In this document: piece by piece, positions 54,356 to 63,933 of the stretch
Position numbering within the stretch: position 1 is the first letter of the stretch
Layout: each line of letters starts with the position of its first letter
Translations under genes and position numbers: made by a program
Source of the DNA: Sulfurovum sp.
GTDB lineage: Bacteria; Campylobacterota; Campylobacteria; Campylobacterales; Sulfurovaceae
Assembly: GCA_027068435.1 (NCBI GenBank)
Contig: JAMOTA010000050.1
Span: 1 to 64,000 of the forward strand
DNA: 64,000 nt
Reading direction: 5' to 3'
The notes under the pieces: generated by a model
The model's input: only the letters and a program-made list of their open reading frames with translations
Database searches by the model: none
What the model was told of the DNA's origin: nothing

Positions 54356-56928
54356 TTTTTAATATTTACTACTATCTCACCATCTACTACATCAAACATC
54401 ACATTAGAACCCTCTATCACTTTATCTTCCAATATAAGTTCTGCAAGTCTATCTTCTACTACTTCATACAAGGCTCTTTTAAGTGGTCTTGCACCATAAA
54501 CAGGGTCAAACCCAGCTTCTGCTATGTAGGCTTTTGCACTAGGTGTTAACCCTATAGTAATATCACGTTCTGCTAGTTTTGCTTGAATACCTTTAAACAA
54601 TATATCTACAATACTTGTAATAGCTTCCAAATCTAAAGGGTTAAAGATAACTTGATCATCAAGTCTGTTTAGAAACTCTGGTTTAAAGTTTCGTTTCAAC
54701 TCTTCATTCACCGCCTCTCTTCGCTTCTCTTTATCTGTAATAGTCATAATCTTATCTGAAGCGATATTCGAAGTCATGATTATAATAGTATTTTTAAAAT
54801 CTACTGTTACACCTTTATTATCTGTCAATCGTCCATCATCTAAGACTTGTAAAAGTGTATTAAATACATCAGGGTGTGCTTTTTCTATCTCATCAAAAAG
54901 TACTACTGAGTAGGGATTTCTTCTTACTGCTTCAGTAAGTTGTCCACCCTCTTCATACCCAACATACCCTGGAGGAGCTCCCACAAGACGTGACGCTGCA
55001 TGTTTCTCCATGTATTCACTCATATCTATACGAATCAACGCTTTTTCAGAATCAAACAAGAACTTAGCAAGTGTTTTTGCTACTTGTGTTTTACCGACTC
55101 CTGTAGGACCTAAGAACATAAATGAACCAATAGGCCTGTTTAAGTCACTAAGTCCCGCCTTATTACGCTTAATAGCACGAGCTACTGCTTTAAGTGCTTC
55201 TGCTTGACCAACTACCTCTTCTTTTAAAATACTCTCAATAGCAAGAATTTTCTCTTTTTCACCCTGCATCATTTTGCTAACACTTATACCAGTCCAACGG
55301 CTAACGATACCAGCTATCATCTCTTCATCTACAGAGTTTTTAAGTAACGTACCCTCTGACATCATGGTACTCCAGTTCTTCTCTAAGCTGAGTAGTTTAC
55401 TCTCTTCTTCAGGAATTTTACCATACTCTATCTCAGCGGCTTTGTTGAAGTCACCCTCACGTTTAACATGCTCAGCTTGAGTTTTAAGTGAATCTATAGC
55501 TGTCTTTACCTCTGCAATTTGGTTAAAGACCTCTTTTTCACTATCAAACTGTCCTTGGAGTGACATACGTCTCTCCTCTAAATCAGCTATCTCTTTGCCT
55601 ATCTCCACAAGACGAGTACTATTTTTCTCACTCTCCTCCATTTTAAGAGCCTCTTTTTCTACTTGAAGTGTACTTATTTCACGTTTTGCTTTAGACAAAT
55701 CTGTAGGCTCTGACTCTATTTGCATCTTAAGCTCTGCTGCTGCTTCATCGATAAGATCTATGGCTTTGTCTGGTAAGAATCTATCTGAAATATATCTATC
55801 TGATAGCTTAGCTGCTGCTACTAAAGCACTATCTGTGATAATCACATTATGGTGTGTTTCTAGTTTATTTTTAATACCTCTAAGTATTTGTAACGCTTCA
55901 TTGATACTTGGTTCATCTACTTTTACAGGCTGAAAACGACGCTGTAATGCTGTATCCTTTTCAAAATACTTTCTATACTCTTTAAGTGTAGTAGCCCCTA
56001 TTGTATGAAGCTCCCCACGTGCAAGTGCAGGTTTCAAGATATTGGCAGCATCCATACCACCCTCTCCAGCTCCTGCACCTACAATAGTATGAATCTCATC
56101 TATAAAAAGTATGATATTGGCAGACTCTTTGACTTCATCTATAACAGCTTTAAGTCTATCTTCAAACTCACCTCTATATTTTGCTCCTGCAATAAGTCTA
56201 CTCATATCTAAAGAGATTACTCTCATCTTTTGAAGACTTAAAGGTACTTCTTTGTTTACAATACGTTGTGCTAACCCCTCTACAATAGCTGTTTTACCAG
56301 TTCCAGGTTCACCTATAAGTATAGGGTTATTTTTTGTTTTACGAATAAGTATCTGCATCATTCTCTGTACTTCTTCATCTCTACCAATAACAGGATCAAG
56401 TTCACCATCTAAAGCTTTTTGATTTAAATCTACTCCATAGTTCTCTAATGCTTCAAGTGTTTCATCACCACTTTGTGACTCTATCTGTTTCCCTGCTCTT
56501 ATACTCTCTAAAGTTTTTTTATACTCATTTATATCTACATATTTACCAAGGGTATCAACAATAAAACTCTGAGTTATATTAGCGATAAGCCATGCATCAA
56601 CTGCTAAGTATTGGTCGCCATTAGCTGTCATAACACCTTCAGCATTTTCTAAAGAGCGTACTAGGTTTTGTGAGAGTTTGATATTCTCTTTAGTTACAGA
56701 AGAGACAGCAGGTAGTTTGTTTGCTAAACTCTTTGCTTCTAATTCTATGGCAGCTTTATCAGCATTCATTTTATTTAGTGCTTGATGTAATATAGAACCA
56801 CTATTAGTCAGCAATGCCCAAATAAGATGTATAGGATCAACTTCTTGATTTTTATTATGCAACGCTAAAGAGACACCTGATTCGATAGTACCTTGCATTT
56901 GGTTGGTTAATTTTTCTAATATATTCAT
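54352..56928 (-). CDS. clpB: ATP-dependent disaggregase ClpB
   Basis: 858 residues. Clp N-domain (about 1-150), first AAA+ module with Walker A GEPGTGKT and [11 protein letters not shown], a coiled-coil middle domain (about 400-520, rich in EKE/KAEIE) and the second AAA+ module with GPTGVGKT and [15 protein letters not shown]. Together with DnaK it pulls proteins from aggregates. The upstream region holds a perfect sigma70 promoter and a HAIR-like operator. The gene is convergent with dinB, the stops overlapping by 4 nt. Confidence 0.96.
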   Translation of the reverse strand: MNILEKLTNQMQGTIESGVSLALHNKNQEVDPIHLIWALLTNSGSILHQALNKMNADKAAIELEAKSLANKLPAVSSVTKENIKLSQNLVRSLENAEGVMTANGDQYLAVDAWLIANITQSFIVDTLGKYVDINEYKKTLESIRAGKQIESQSGDETLEALENYGVDLNQKALDGELDPVIGRDEEVQRMMQILIRKTKNNPILIGEPGTGKTAIVEGLAQRIVNKEVPLSLQKMRVISLDMSRLIAGAKYRGEFEDRLKAVIDEVKESANIILFIDEIHTIVGAGAGEGGMDAANILKPALARGELHTIGATTLKEYRKYFEKDTALQRRFQPVKVDEPSINEALQILRGIKNKLETHHNVIITDSALVAAAKLSDRYISDRFLPDKAIDLIDEAAAELKMQIESEPTDLSKAKREISTLQVEKEALKMEESEKNSTRLVEIGKEIADLEERRMSLQGQFDSEKEVFNQIAEVKTAIDSLKTQAEHVKREGDFNKAAEIEYGKIPEEESKLLSLEKNWSTMMSEGTLLKNSVDEEMIAGIVSRWTGISVSKMMQGEKEKILAIESILKEEVVGQAEALKAVARAIKRNKAGLSDLNRPIGSFMFLGPTGVGKTQVAKTLAKFLFDSEKALIRIDMSEYMEKHAASRLVGAPPGYVGYEEGGQLTEAVRRNPYSVVLFDEIEKAHPDVFNTLLQVLDDGRLTDNKGVTVDFKNTIIIMTSNIASDKIMTITDKEKRREAVNEELKRNFKPEFLNRLDDQVIFNPLDLEAITSIVDILFKGIQAKLAERDITIGLTPSAKAYIAEAGFDPVYGARPLKRALYEVVEDRLAELILEDKVIEGSNVMFDVVDGEIVVNIKN

Positions 56929-56959
56929 AAATAACTCCTAAATAATTTAATTATGGATT

Positions 56960-56988
56960 ATTATACAACTTTAGTCACTTTGTGTCAA
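56960..56988 (-). promoter_or_regulatory. Perfect consensus sigma70 promoter of clpB
   Basis: On the minus strand TTGACA (56983-56988) is separated by 17 bp from TATAAT (56960-56965), which is full consensus. Transcription starts about 25 nt before the clpB ATG, which follows an AGGAG ribosome-binding site. Promoters with such perfect boxes are rare in this genome style and imply strong, repressor-dependent expression. Confidence 0.8.
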
Positions 56989-56989
56989 G
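56969..56989 (-). promoter_or_regulatory. HAIR-like (HspR) operator at the clpB promoter
   Basis: CTTGACA-N7-ACTAAAG overlaps the -35 box and spacer. It matches the HspR operator consensus CTTGAGT-N7-ACTCAAG at 5/7 and 6/7 positions with the exact 7-base spacing. HspR controls clpB, cbpA and dnaK genes in Campylobacter and Helicobacter. Confidence 0.55.
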
Positions 56990-57132
56990 TTTCTTTAATA
57001 ATATAGATTAAATATAGAATTTTATTAGCACAAATGTAGAGTTATATTTTAGAGATTAAGAATAGTTTAAAAGGAAATTAAAGAATAGAGTGTTAAGAGA
57101 GATTAGTATAGAGAATAAATTAAAACTTTAAG

Positions 57133-57160
57133 TTAAACAAGACTAAAAAGTCTTGTTTAA
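57133..57160 (-). terminator. Terminator downstream of acnB
   Basis: A 12-bp perfect stem (TTAAACAAGACT / AGTCTTGTTTAA) around an AAAA/TTTT centre begins 19 nt past the acnB stop on the minus strand. A short AGTCC/GGACT hairpin precedes it. There is no long U-run after the stem (it reads CTTAAAG), so the efficiency is uncertain. Confidence 0.5.
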
Positions 57161-57178
57161 AAGAACAGTCCGAGAGGA

Positions 57179-59743
57179 CTATCCTACCATTGCTTCAAGT
57201 TCATCTTTAGAGACTTTGTTGAAGTTTAAATATTTATAAATTTCATCTGTCATTTCAGGTTTGATTTTATCTGCAACTATCTCTGCATACTCAGCAGCAG
57301 TTGGTAACTTACCTTTAAGTGCAACTACAGCAGCAAGCTCAGCAGAACCAAGGTAAACTTGAGAACCTTTACCTAGTCTGTTATCGAAGTTTCTAGTACT
57401 TGTTGAGAATACCCATGCATTCTGTGCAACAGAAGCTTGGTTACCCATACATAAAGAACAACCAGGAATCTCTGTTCTTGCTCCAGCCATACCAAATACA
57501 GAGTAGTACCCCTCTTCTTGAAGAGTTTTCTCATCCATTTTAGTTGGAGGACAAATCCATAGTTTGTTAGCAACTGCACCTTCACCTCTAAGAATCTCAG
57601 CGTGAGCTCTGAAAAGACCAATGTTTGTCATACAAGAACCAACGAATACTTCATCAATATCTACTCTCATACCAGCCGCATGGATTTCAGTTAATGTTTT
57701 AACATCATCTGGATCATTAGGACAAGCAAGAATTGGCTCTGTAATTTTGTTCATATCAATCTCAATTACTGCAGCATACTCAGCATCTTTATCTGCTTCA
57801 AGTAATTCTGGGTTTGCAATCCATGCTTTCATTTTGTCAGCACGTCTTTGAAGTGTAGCTGCATCTTGGTAACCTTGAGCAATAAGCTCTTCGATAAGAA
57901 CAATATTTGATTCTAAGTACTCAATGATAGGCTCTTTATCAAGCTTCACCGTACAAGCAGCAGCTGAACGCTCAGCAGATGCATCAGAAAGTTCAAACGC
58001 TTGCTCACACTTAAGTTGCTCAAGACCTTCGATTTCTAGTACACGTCCAGAGAAGATATTTTTCTTACCAGCTTTAGCCACAGTTAAAAGACCATCTTTA
58101 ATCGCTTGATGAGGAATGGCATTTACCATATCTCTAAGAGTGATTCCTGGTTGCATCTCACCTGAAAATCTTACAAGAACAGACTCTGGCATAGTAAGAG
58201 GCATCATACCTGTTACACCTGCAAACGCAACAAGACCAGAACCAGCTGGGAACGAGATACCAATTGGGAAACGTGTATGTGAATCTCCTCCTGTACCAAC
58301 AGTATCAGGAAGACACATTCTATTTAACCATGAGTGAATTACACCATCACCTGGTCTTAAAATGAAACCTTTTCGTTCCGTCCAAAATTTTGGAAGTGTG
58401 TGCTGTAGGTTAATATCCGCTGGTTTTGGGTAAGCAGCTGTGTGACAGAACGACTGAAGAACAAAGTCTGCACCAAAGCTTAACGCAGCTAGTTCTTTAA
58501 TTTCATCTCTTGTCATTGGTCCAGTTGTGTCTTGAGAACCAACAGTCATTGCAACTGGCTCACAGTAAACGTTTGGTTTAACACCATCAATACCACATGC
58601 TTTACCTACCATTTTTTGAGCAAGTGTAAATCCTTTACCGTTATCTGCTGGCATAGTTGGAACCATGAAAATATCTCCAGCATCCATACCAAGAGCTTCT
58701 CTAGCTTTAGCAGTAAGACCTTTACCAATAATAAGTGGAATACGACCACCAGCTCTCATTTCGTCAGGAAGTGTGTTTGGAGAGATTTCAAATTTAGAAA
58801 CCACTGAACCGTTTTTCTCAATTACACCATCAAAAGGTTTAACAGTAATAACATCACCTGTCTCTAGCTCACCAACTGGTGCTTCAATAGGGATACATCC
58901 TGAATCTTCTGCTGTGTTAAAGAAAATTGGAGCAATAATATCACCAATAACAATACCACCTGTTCTTTTTCCTGGGATTCCTGGAATATCTTGACCCATG
59001 TGCCACTGAACTGAGTTAATTCCCGATTTTCTTGATGAACCTGTACCTACAACATCACCAACATATGCTAAAGGGTGTCCTTTTGCTTTAAGTTCTTTCA
59101 TTGTATCAAGAGGATTGTCCATTCTGTTAACAAGGAAAGAGTTTGCATGAAGAGGAATATCTGCTCTTGTAAACGCTTCTGACGCTGGAGATAAATCATC
59201 TGTATTAGTCTCACCTGGGATTTTATAAACAGTTACGGTAATCTCTTTAGCCATCTCTGGTTTATTGTAGAACCACTCAGCATTTGCCCAAGACTCTACG
59301 ACCTCTTTTGCTGTTGCATTACCTGCATCCATCATTGCTTTTACATCATTAAACGCATCATACATTAGGATTGTATTTTTAAGTTGTGCAGCAGCTACTG
59401 CTGCTACATCTGAATCATTCAATGCATTGACAAGTGGTTGAACATTAAACCCACCAAGCATTGAACCTAATATTTCACATGCTTTTGTTTTATCAATCGT
59501 TGTACATGTTGCTTTACCTTCTAAAATATCATTTAAAAATGCTGCTTTTACATAGGCTGCATCATCTACACCTGCGGGTACTTTTTCTGTAAAAAGTTCC
59601 ATTGCATACTCTGCATCTACTACTGGAGATGCTTTCAATAATTCTACTAAATCAGCTACCTGATCAGCTGTTAGTGCTAAAGGTGTAACACCAAGTGTTG
59701 CACGCTCTTCTGTGTGTTTTTTATAATCTGCTAGTAATGACAT
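57179..59743 (-). CDS. acnB: Aconitate hydratase B
   Basis: 854 residues, the AcnB domain order: HEAT-like N-terminus (about 1-160), then the swivel-like domain 4 (about 165-390) and catalytic domains 1-3. Iron-sulfur ligands are plausible in the [10 protein letters not shown] segment (about 710) and in GCSLCMGNQ, and the [16 protein letters not shown] segment carries a substrate-binding arginine. The [4Fe-4S] enzyme converts citrate to isocitrate in the TCA cycle; in this lineage it probably runs in the reductive cycle. Promoter and spacer lie upstream toward truD. Confidence 0.96.
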   Translation of the reverse strand: MSLLADYKKHTEERATLGVTPLALTADQVADLVELLKASPVVDAEYAMELFTEKVPAGVDDAAYVKAAFLNDILEGKATCTTIDKTKACEILGSMLGGFNVQPLVNALNDSDVAAVAAAQLKNTILMYDAFNDVKAMMDAGNATAKEVVESWANAEWFYNKPEMAKEITVTVYKIPGETNTDDLSPASEAFTRADIPLHANSFLVNRMDNPLDTMKELKAKGHPLAYVGDVVGTGSSRKSGINSVQWHMGQDIPGIPGKRTGGIVIGDIIAPIFFNTAEDSGCIPIEAPVGELETGDVITVKPFDGVIEKNGSVVSKFEISPNTLPDEMRAGGRIPLIIGKGLTAKAREALGMDAGDIFMVPTMPADNGKGFTLAQKMVGKACGIDGVKPNVYCEPVAMTVGSQDTTGPMTRDEIKELAALSFGADFVLQSFCHTAAYPKPADINLQHTLPKFWTERKGFILRPGDGVIHSWLNRMCLPDTVGTGGDSHTRFPIGISFPAGSGLVAFAGVTGMMPLTMPESVLVRFSGEMQPGITLRDMVNAIPHQAIKDGLLTVAKAGKKNIFSGRVLEIEGLEQLKCEQAFELSDASAERSAAACTVKLDKEPIIEYLESNIVLIEELIAQGYQDAATLQRRADKMKAWIANPELLEADKDAEYAAVIEIDMNKITEPILACPNDPDDVKTLTEIHAAGMRVDIDEVFVGSCMTNIGLFRAHAEILRGEGAVANKLWICPPTKMDEKTLQEEGYYSVFGMAGARTEIPGCSLCMGNQASVAQNAWVFSTSTRNFDNRLGKGSQVYLGSAELAAVVALKGKLPTAAEYAEIVADKIKPEMTDEIYKYLNFNKVSKDELEAMVG

Positions 59744-60121
59744 TAATGTCTCCTATGAAGTGTAATATTTTGTAACTAAATATTATCAAAATTGTTGTTT
59801 ATTATTGTTTCCATAAGATATAGCTCTTTAAGAGATAAATTTTTTGTGTCGGATGGTTACATGATAAGTAAAAAAAGAGAGAAAGTGTATCTTTTAGTCA
59901 AATTTTTTTAGCTAATTCCAATTAAGACTAATTTTATCTTATTTAGATATAATTCACTTAATCTTAGGTGTTAAGTAATAACTTTTTATTCTTCCTCCTT
60001 TTATAAAAAGCAATTTTGTATTATTTGACTACCCTCAAAAAAATTTTGTAAGCCCTAGCATCTAAGATTAATTTTCATTATAAAATCTCATAAAATATAT
60101 GTAGTTACATTATAATTTTGC
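59744..60121. other. Intergenic spacer between acnB and truD
   Basis: About 380 bp of very AT-rich DNA between divergent genes. It contains no convincing ORF or structured RNA that I can see, only small hairpins such as AGCTCTT/AAGAGAT near 59825. The acnB leader (AGGAGACA ribosome-binding site) and the truD -10 box occupy the two ends. Confidence 0.6.
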
Positions 60122-60127
60122 TATAAT
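60122..60127 (+). promoter_or_regulatory. Extended -10 box of truD
   Basis: TGC-TATAAT lies 6 nt before the truD ATG (60134). Transcription would start at or next to the ATG and there is no ribosome-binding site (TTCTTTT instead), so the mRNA is a leaderless candidate. Confidence 0.5.
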
Positions 60128-60133
60128 TCTTTT

Positions 60134-61228
60134 ATGAATCATATTAAAATTTACGCTTATAACCATACACCACTATCATTTGACTTTAAACAGACTATTG
60201 AACGTTTTTTCGTTGAAGAAGTACCTCTTTATGCACCTACAAAAACAGGTAACTACCTTATACTTAAAATTAAAAAAACTGACATGAGTACATGGAAGCT
60301 TATCACTGTACTCGCTAAAGCTACAGGACTTCAAGAACGAGACATAGGTTACGCAGGACTTAAAGATAAAAATGCAACTACTATACAATATATATCTCTA
60401 CCTAAAAGGTATGAAAAAGAACTCAATAAGAACTTAACTACTGAGAAGATAGAGATACTTGAACATAGTTATAATAAAGCCCCTATAAAAATAGGTCATC
60501 TTAAAGGTAACCGTTTTTCTATTGTTTTACATCATATCAATAATAAGGATGCAAAATTTTTTAATACTACAGCTAAGAAGATGCAAGTTGCTGGTATTCC
60601 TAACTATTATGGGTATCAACGTTTTGGTGAAGATAGCCGTTCATTCCTTCAAGGTAAAGAGATAGCCCACTCAGGTAAAAGACTTAAAGGTAGCAAAGAA
60701 AAGTTACTTGTTTCTGCCTACCAAAGCTACCTTTATAACAAATGGTTAGGTTCACGTATTAAACTCTCAGCTATTATCTCCAAATACAAAGCAGATGAGG
60801 CATCAACTAAACTACAATACCCTCTTGAACTTGTAAAGGTTCTAGCAAAACAACCACAGTTTTTTAAGCTCTTTCTTGGTGATGTAGTCATGCCTTACCC
60901 TTTTGGTAAAATAGATTATGTTAAAGATATGATGCAGAGTGCTAAAGCATTTGAACAGAAGAAAATAGCTCCTACAGGATTACTTTGTGGCTCAACAGCA
61001 CCACGTGCTAAAAGTGATGCTTCTTATCTTGAAGAGGAGTATGATGATACAGAGCTCAATGCACTAAAGGGTGACAGACGTTTTGCATGGATATGGCCAA
61101 AAGAGGTAGAGACTTATTATGATTTTAATACAAAAAAGCTTACGGTTGAGTTTTATTTACCTAAGGGTTCTTATGCCACTACTTTTTTAGAAGAGATCGG
61201 CAAGTTTTCACTTAAAGCCAAATCTTAA
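60134..61228 (+). CDS. truD: tRNA pseudouridine(13) synthase
   Basis: 364 residues. TruD signature: FFVEEVPLYAPTKTG near the N-terminus and the catalytic Asp in GYAGLKDKNA (about residue 80), with YYGYQRFGEDSRS and the inserted TRUD domain in the middle (about 150-310, shorter and more basic than in E. coli). It isomerises U13 in tRNA-Glu. A promoter sits on the start codon; the DUF502 gene follows after 25 nt. Confidence 0.93.
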   Translation: MNHIKIYAYNHTPLSFDFKQTIERFFVEEVPLYAPTKTGNYLILKIKKTDMSTWKLITVLAKATGLQERDIGYAGLKDKNATTIQYISLPKRYEKELNKNLTTEKIEILEHSYNKAPIKIGHLKGNRFSIVLHHINNKDAKFFNTTAKKMQVAGIPNYYGYQRFGEDSRSFLQGKEIAHSGKRLKGSKEKLLVSAYQSYLYNKWLGSRIKLSAIISKYKADEASTKLQYPLELVKVLAKQPQFFKLFLGDVVMPYPFGKIDYVKDMMQSAKAFEQKKIAPTGLLCGSTAPRAKSDASYLEEEYDDTELNALKGDRRFAWIWPKEVETYYDFNTKKLTVEFYLPKGSYATTFLEEIGKFSLKAKS

Positions 61229-61253
61229 GATTAATATTAAAAGGAAGCAGTTA

Positions 61254-61925
61254 ATGCCATCTCAAAAATCACCATTCAAACACTTTAGCAAAACCATATT
61301 TCAAGGTCTCTTTTGGCTTTTACCTATTGTAGGTATTATGATAATTGTTTCATGGATTTATGGAAAGTTAGCAAAAATTGTAGGTTTGGTTTTTAGAATT
61401 ATAGGGTTTGCACCTGAGAATTATGCTTTTTTATGGGGAATTCTTGTTGTTTTTATCTTTTTAGTTATACTTTATATACTAGGATGGTTTGTAAAAACAA
61501 GACTTGCAGATATGTTTGAGTACATTTTTTGTAAAATTCCTGGTTATACTACAATTAAAGGGCTTGTAGGAATTTTCAACTCTTCTAAAAAAGGAAATAA
61601 TCAAGTCCTAGTAGTTGCTATTAAAGGATTTGCTACAGAGGGTTATAACATTGGATTAATGTATGCTCAAAAAGAGAGTATTATTAAAAACCACTACACA
61701 GTTACACTCTCTATGTCACCTATACCAAATGGTGGATTTATGTTTGAAGTACACAAAGAGAATATTTTCATTATAGAGGATGCAACCTTCGATGATAACT
61801 TACAGTACCTACTCTCTATGGGTATCAAAAGTTTTGCTGATGTCATACATACTGAACCTAAATCATTAGATGATTTATTACCATTAGATATTTGGTTGAA
61901 AAATCAGAAAAACAATATGCTATAA
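61254..61925 (+). CDS. DUF502 family membrane protein
   Basis: 223 residues. Two membrane helices (FQGLFWLLPIVGIMIIVSWI and WGILVVFIFLVILYILGWFV) then a soluble part with the DUF502 signature segment (KIPGYTTIKGLVGIFN) and VLVVAIKGFATEGYNIGL. DUF502 proteins are inner-membrane proteins of unknown function. A GGAAG ribosome-binding site lies before the ATG, and the gene is followed by the coiled-coil gene. Confidence 0.85.
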   Translation: MPSQKSPFKHFSKTIFQGLFWLLPIVGIMIIVSWIYGKLAKIVGLVFRIIGFAPENYAFLWGILVVFIFLVILYILGWFVKTRLADMFEYIFCKIPGYTTIKGLVGIFNSSKKGNNQVLVVAIKGFATEGYNIGLMYAQKESIIKNHYTVTLSMSPIPNGGFMFEVHKENIFIIEDATFDDNLQYLLSMGIKSFADVIHTEPKSLDDLLPLDIWLKNQKNNML

Positions 61926-61953
61926 TAATTAAAATTTAAAAAGGACATATAAA

Positions 61954-62433
61954 ATGGAAAAAGTATTTAAAGAGATTATAGAAGAATCAAAAAAATCATT
62001 AGAGGATACAGAGAAGAAAATAGAAGCACTAAGTGCAGAGTTTACTGAAGAGAGTGCAGAAATTTGGGTTGATTTAAAAAAACATTTTTCAAATATAAAT
62101 GATAAACTAAAAGTTGCTTATAATGCTTTTGAAAACAGTGCAGAACTCCAAGGGCATTTAGGCATGATGGAAGCACGTGACAGAGTTGAACGCATAAAAG
62201 GGAGTGCAGAAAATTTTGTGCTTAAAGTATCTAAAAAAACAAAAGAGATAGACCTAGATACTATTGCACTAAAAGCCCATCTTGCAAAGATGGATAGTAA
62301 AGACCTTTGGGATGAGAAAGAAAAAGAGTTTTCTACACTTTATAGTAATTCTAAAGTAGAAGCAGAGAAGCTTACACAAAGAGCAGGAAAAGAGATGAAT
62401 AATATTTTTCTGAAATTAACAGAAATGCTCTAA
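61954..62433 (+). CDS. Helical coiled-coil protein of unknown function
   Basis: 159 residues, almost wholly helical and charged (KEIIEESKKSLEDTEKKIEAL) with heptad-like spacing over most of its length. No signal or membrane segment. An AAGGAC ribosome-binding site precedes it. It could be a structural or stress protein. No family recognised. The stop overlaps a tiny ORF that runs into the next gene. Confidence 0.65.
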   Translation: MEKVFKEIIEESKKSLEDTEKKIEALSAEFTEESAEIWVDLKKHFSNINDKLKVAYNAFENSAELQGHLGMMEARDRVERIKGSAENFVLKVSKKTKEIDLDTIALKAHLAKMDSKDLWDEKEKEFSTLYSNSKVEAEKLTQRAGKEMNNIFLKLTEML

Positions 62434-62486
62434 TGAAAGAAAATTTAGTCACTACTATAACAACACCTACAGATAGTTATGTATAA
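62433..62486 (+). CDS. 17-codon mini-ORF bridging to the propeller gene
   Basis: An ATG overlapping the upstream TAA (TAATG) opens MKENLVTTITTPTDSYV and stops at 62484-62486, 8 nt inside the next gene. The downstream ATG (62479) has no Shine-Dalgarno, so this frame might carry ribosomes to it by termination-reinitiation. The peptide itself is probably not functional. Confidence 0.35.
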   Translation: MKENLVTTITTPTDSYV

Positions 62487-63429
62487 GATACTTTTTTTAG
62501 TATTAATAGGATTTGGGAATATCTATGCAAAAGATATTTATCCAGTTGCAACAGTAGAAGCTTCAGGCATAGTAAGTGACTTTATAGAAGAGAATGGCTT
62601 ACTTTATGTAGCTACAGATGCTGGGTGCATAGATATTATCGATTTAACTACACAAAAGGTTGTTCGTAAGATAACTATAGCCCCTCTAAAAACAGCTATG
62701 GGAGAGTTTGTTCCTGCTCGTATCCATAGTATAGATAGATTTGAGGGAAAGACACTTTTTACAAGCTCAGGAGAGAGTGCATACCGTAATGTATGGATAG
62801 ATGATGGAGTAAACTTAAAAAAGATTGTTGATGAGAAAGAACATATCATGCCCAAATATGCCTATTTTACCTCCGATGGCAAAATACTTTTTGGTACATT
62901 TGGTTCAAATATCATACTTTATGACGATACAGAGCAATACGCTCTTTATAAACATCATATTTCACAAAGTACCATAGGTGGTATGACACTTAGTAGTGAC
63001 AGAAAAAAAATGCTTATAGCAGACGAAAGTGGAACTGCAAGACTCATAGACATTAAAACAGCTCAAGTTGAACATATATTAAATTCTGAACATGTAGATA
63101 ACATTTATAAAGTAGCCTATAGCCATAACATTGTTTTAACTGCTGGTCAAGACAGACGCATAGGAGTTTATACACTTAATGGAAGTTCTTATCATCTTAA
63201 TAGTGATTTTTTAGTTTATTGTGTTGGACTGAGTCCAAGCTCTGATATAGGTATTTACTCTAGTGGGCTTAACCATGATTTACAACTCTTCGATACAAAA
63301 ACGGGTAAAAAGAGAGATAAACTTGTGGGACACTATGCTACACCTAACAAAATATACTTTCTAAATGAGTCTTCACTCGTCAGTTCAGGGGATGAAAATA
63401 GAATATTCTTCTGGATATTAAACAAATAA
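62479..63429 (+). CDS. Periplasmic WD40-like beta-propeller protein (NapL-like)
   Basis: 316 residues. A signal peptide (ILFLVLIGFGNIYA) precedes repeats ending in GKILFGTFGSNIILYDD, SGTARLIDIKT and GQDRRIGVYTL, a WD40-type blade pattern (about five to seven blades). Campylobacterota carry NapL, a periplasmic propeller linked to nitrate reductase, and length and export fit it, but no nap gene is adjacent, so I do not name it. Translation may depend on the preceding mini-ORF. Confidence 0.6.
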   Translation: MYKILFLVLIGFGNIYAKDIYPVATVEASGIVSDFIEENGLLYVATDAGCIDIIDLTTQKVVRKITIAPLKTAMGEFVPARIHSIDRFEGKTLFTSSGESAYRNVWIDDGVNLKKIVDEKEHIMPKYAYFTSDGKILFGTFGSNIILYDDTEQYALYKHHISQSTIGGMTLSSDRKKMLIADESGTARLIDIKTAQVEHILNSEHVDNIYKVAYSHNIVLTAGQDRRIGVYTLNGSSYHLNSDFLVYCVGLSPSSDIGIYSSGLNHDLQLFDTKTGKKRDKLVGHYATPNKIYFLNESSLVSSGDENRIFFWILNK

Positions 63430-63472
63430 CTCATTTTGTAAGATAAATAAGCTTAACTCTAAGAAAAAAAGA

Positions 63473-63478
63473 TATAAT
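63473..63478 (+). promoter_or_regulatory. -10 box of the cold-shock gene
   Basis: A perfect TATAAT places the transcription start near 63485, giving a leader of about 150 nt before the cold-shock ATG. No -35 box is seen. Confidence 0.55.
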
Positions 63479-63484
63479 TTATGC

Positions 63485-63632
63485 GATGAAAGATGAGGTA
63501 CGAGTTCATCTTTCGTGTGTTAACAGTGTCTTTACAAACTCTGCTAGAACCCGAAAGACTCTCACCTATTTGGATTCCGCTTATATTTAGGGATACCCCA
63601 TAAGTGAATATTATTACCCAAAGGTACAAACA
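63485..63632 (+). promoter_or_regulatory. Long structured 5' leader of the cold-shock gene
   Basis: The transcript would begin with a 9-bp hairpin (GAAAGATGA / TCATCTTTC, 63488-63514) and carry a second hairpin with CTTAT/ATAAG and GGG/CCC pairs (63580-63604). Long leaders with folded ends are typical of csp genes, where they control stability and cold-induced translation. An AAAGG site follows at about 63620. Confidence 0.5.
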
Positions 63633-63851
63633 ATGGCAGCATTAGTAAACGGAACAGTTAAATGGTTCAACGACGAAAAAGGTTACGGTTTTATTCAACA
63701 AAATGATGGTGGAGCAGATGTATTCGTACATTTCCGTCAAGTAAACAACGACAATGGTGGGCGTGTAACGCTTACAGAAGGTCAAGCAGTAACATTTGAA
63801 GTTGGTGAAGGTCAAAAAGGTCCACAAGCTGAAAACGTAACTCCACTCTAG
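63633..63851 (+). CDS. Cold-shock protein (CspA family)
   Basis: 72 residues, a single cold-shock OB-fold domain. RNP1-like motif KGYGFIQ (about 17-23) and RNP2-like DVFVHF (about 30-35) are intact, with the usual [11 protein letters not shown] opening. It binds RNA and melts structures after cold shock or during growth. Its long folded leader suggests post-transcriptional control, and a terminator follows. Confidence 0.95.
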   Translation: MAALVNGTVKWFNDEKGYGFIQQNDGGADVFVHFRQVNNDNGGRVTLTEGQAVTFEVGEGQKGPQAENVTPL

Positions 63852-63857
63852 TAGTGA

Positions 63858-63880
63858 TTTGCAGGCCTTAAGCCTGCAAA
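63858..63880 (+). terminator. Terminator of the cold-shock gene
   Basis: TTTGCAGGC and GCCTGCAAA form a 9-bp perfect stem with loop CTTAA, 6 nt past the stop, then CTATCTCTTTT. It is G/C-rich for this genome. Confidence 0.75.
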
Positions 63881-63933
63881 CTATCTCTTTTCCCTCTCAT
63901 ATTTAATTTCAAAATACAATTTTTATTTATAAC

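Noticed and set aside
57373-57621. Further short ORFs opposite or within acnB and clpB
   Set aside because: All are shadow frames in strongly coding DNA, with no start signals.
59744-60121. Small RNA gene in the acnB-truD spacer
   Set aside because: I saw only weak AT-rich hairpins, no promoter-terminator pair and no known RNA motif.
62479-63429. Naming the propeller gene napL
   Set aside because: Length and export fit NapL, but no nap genes adjoin and I cannot verify identity by search.
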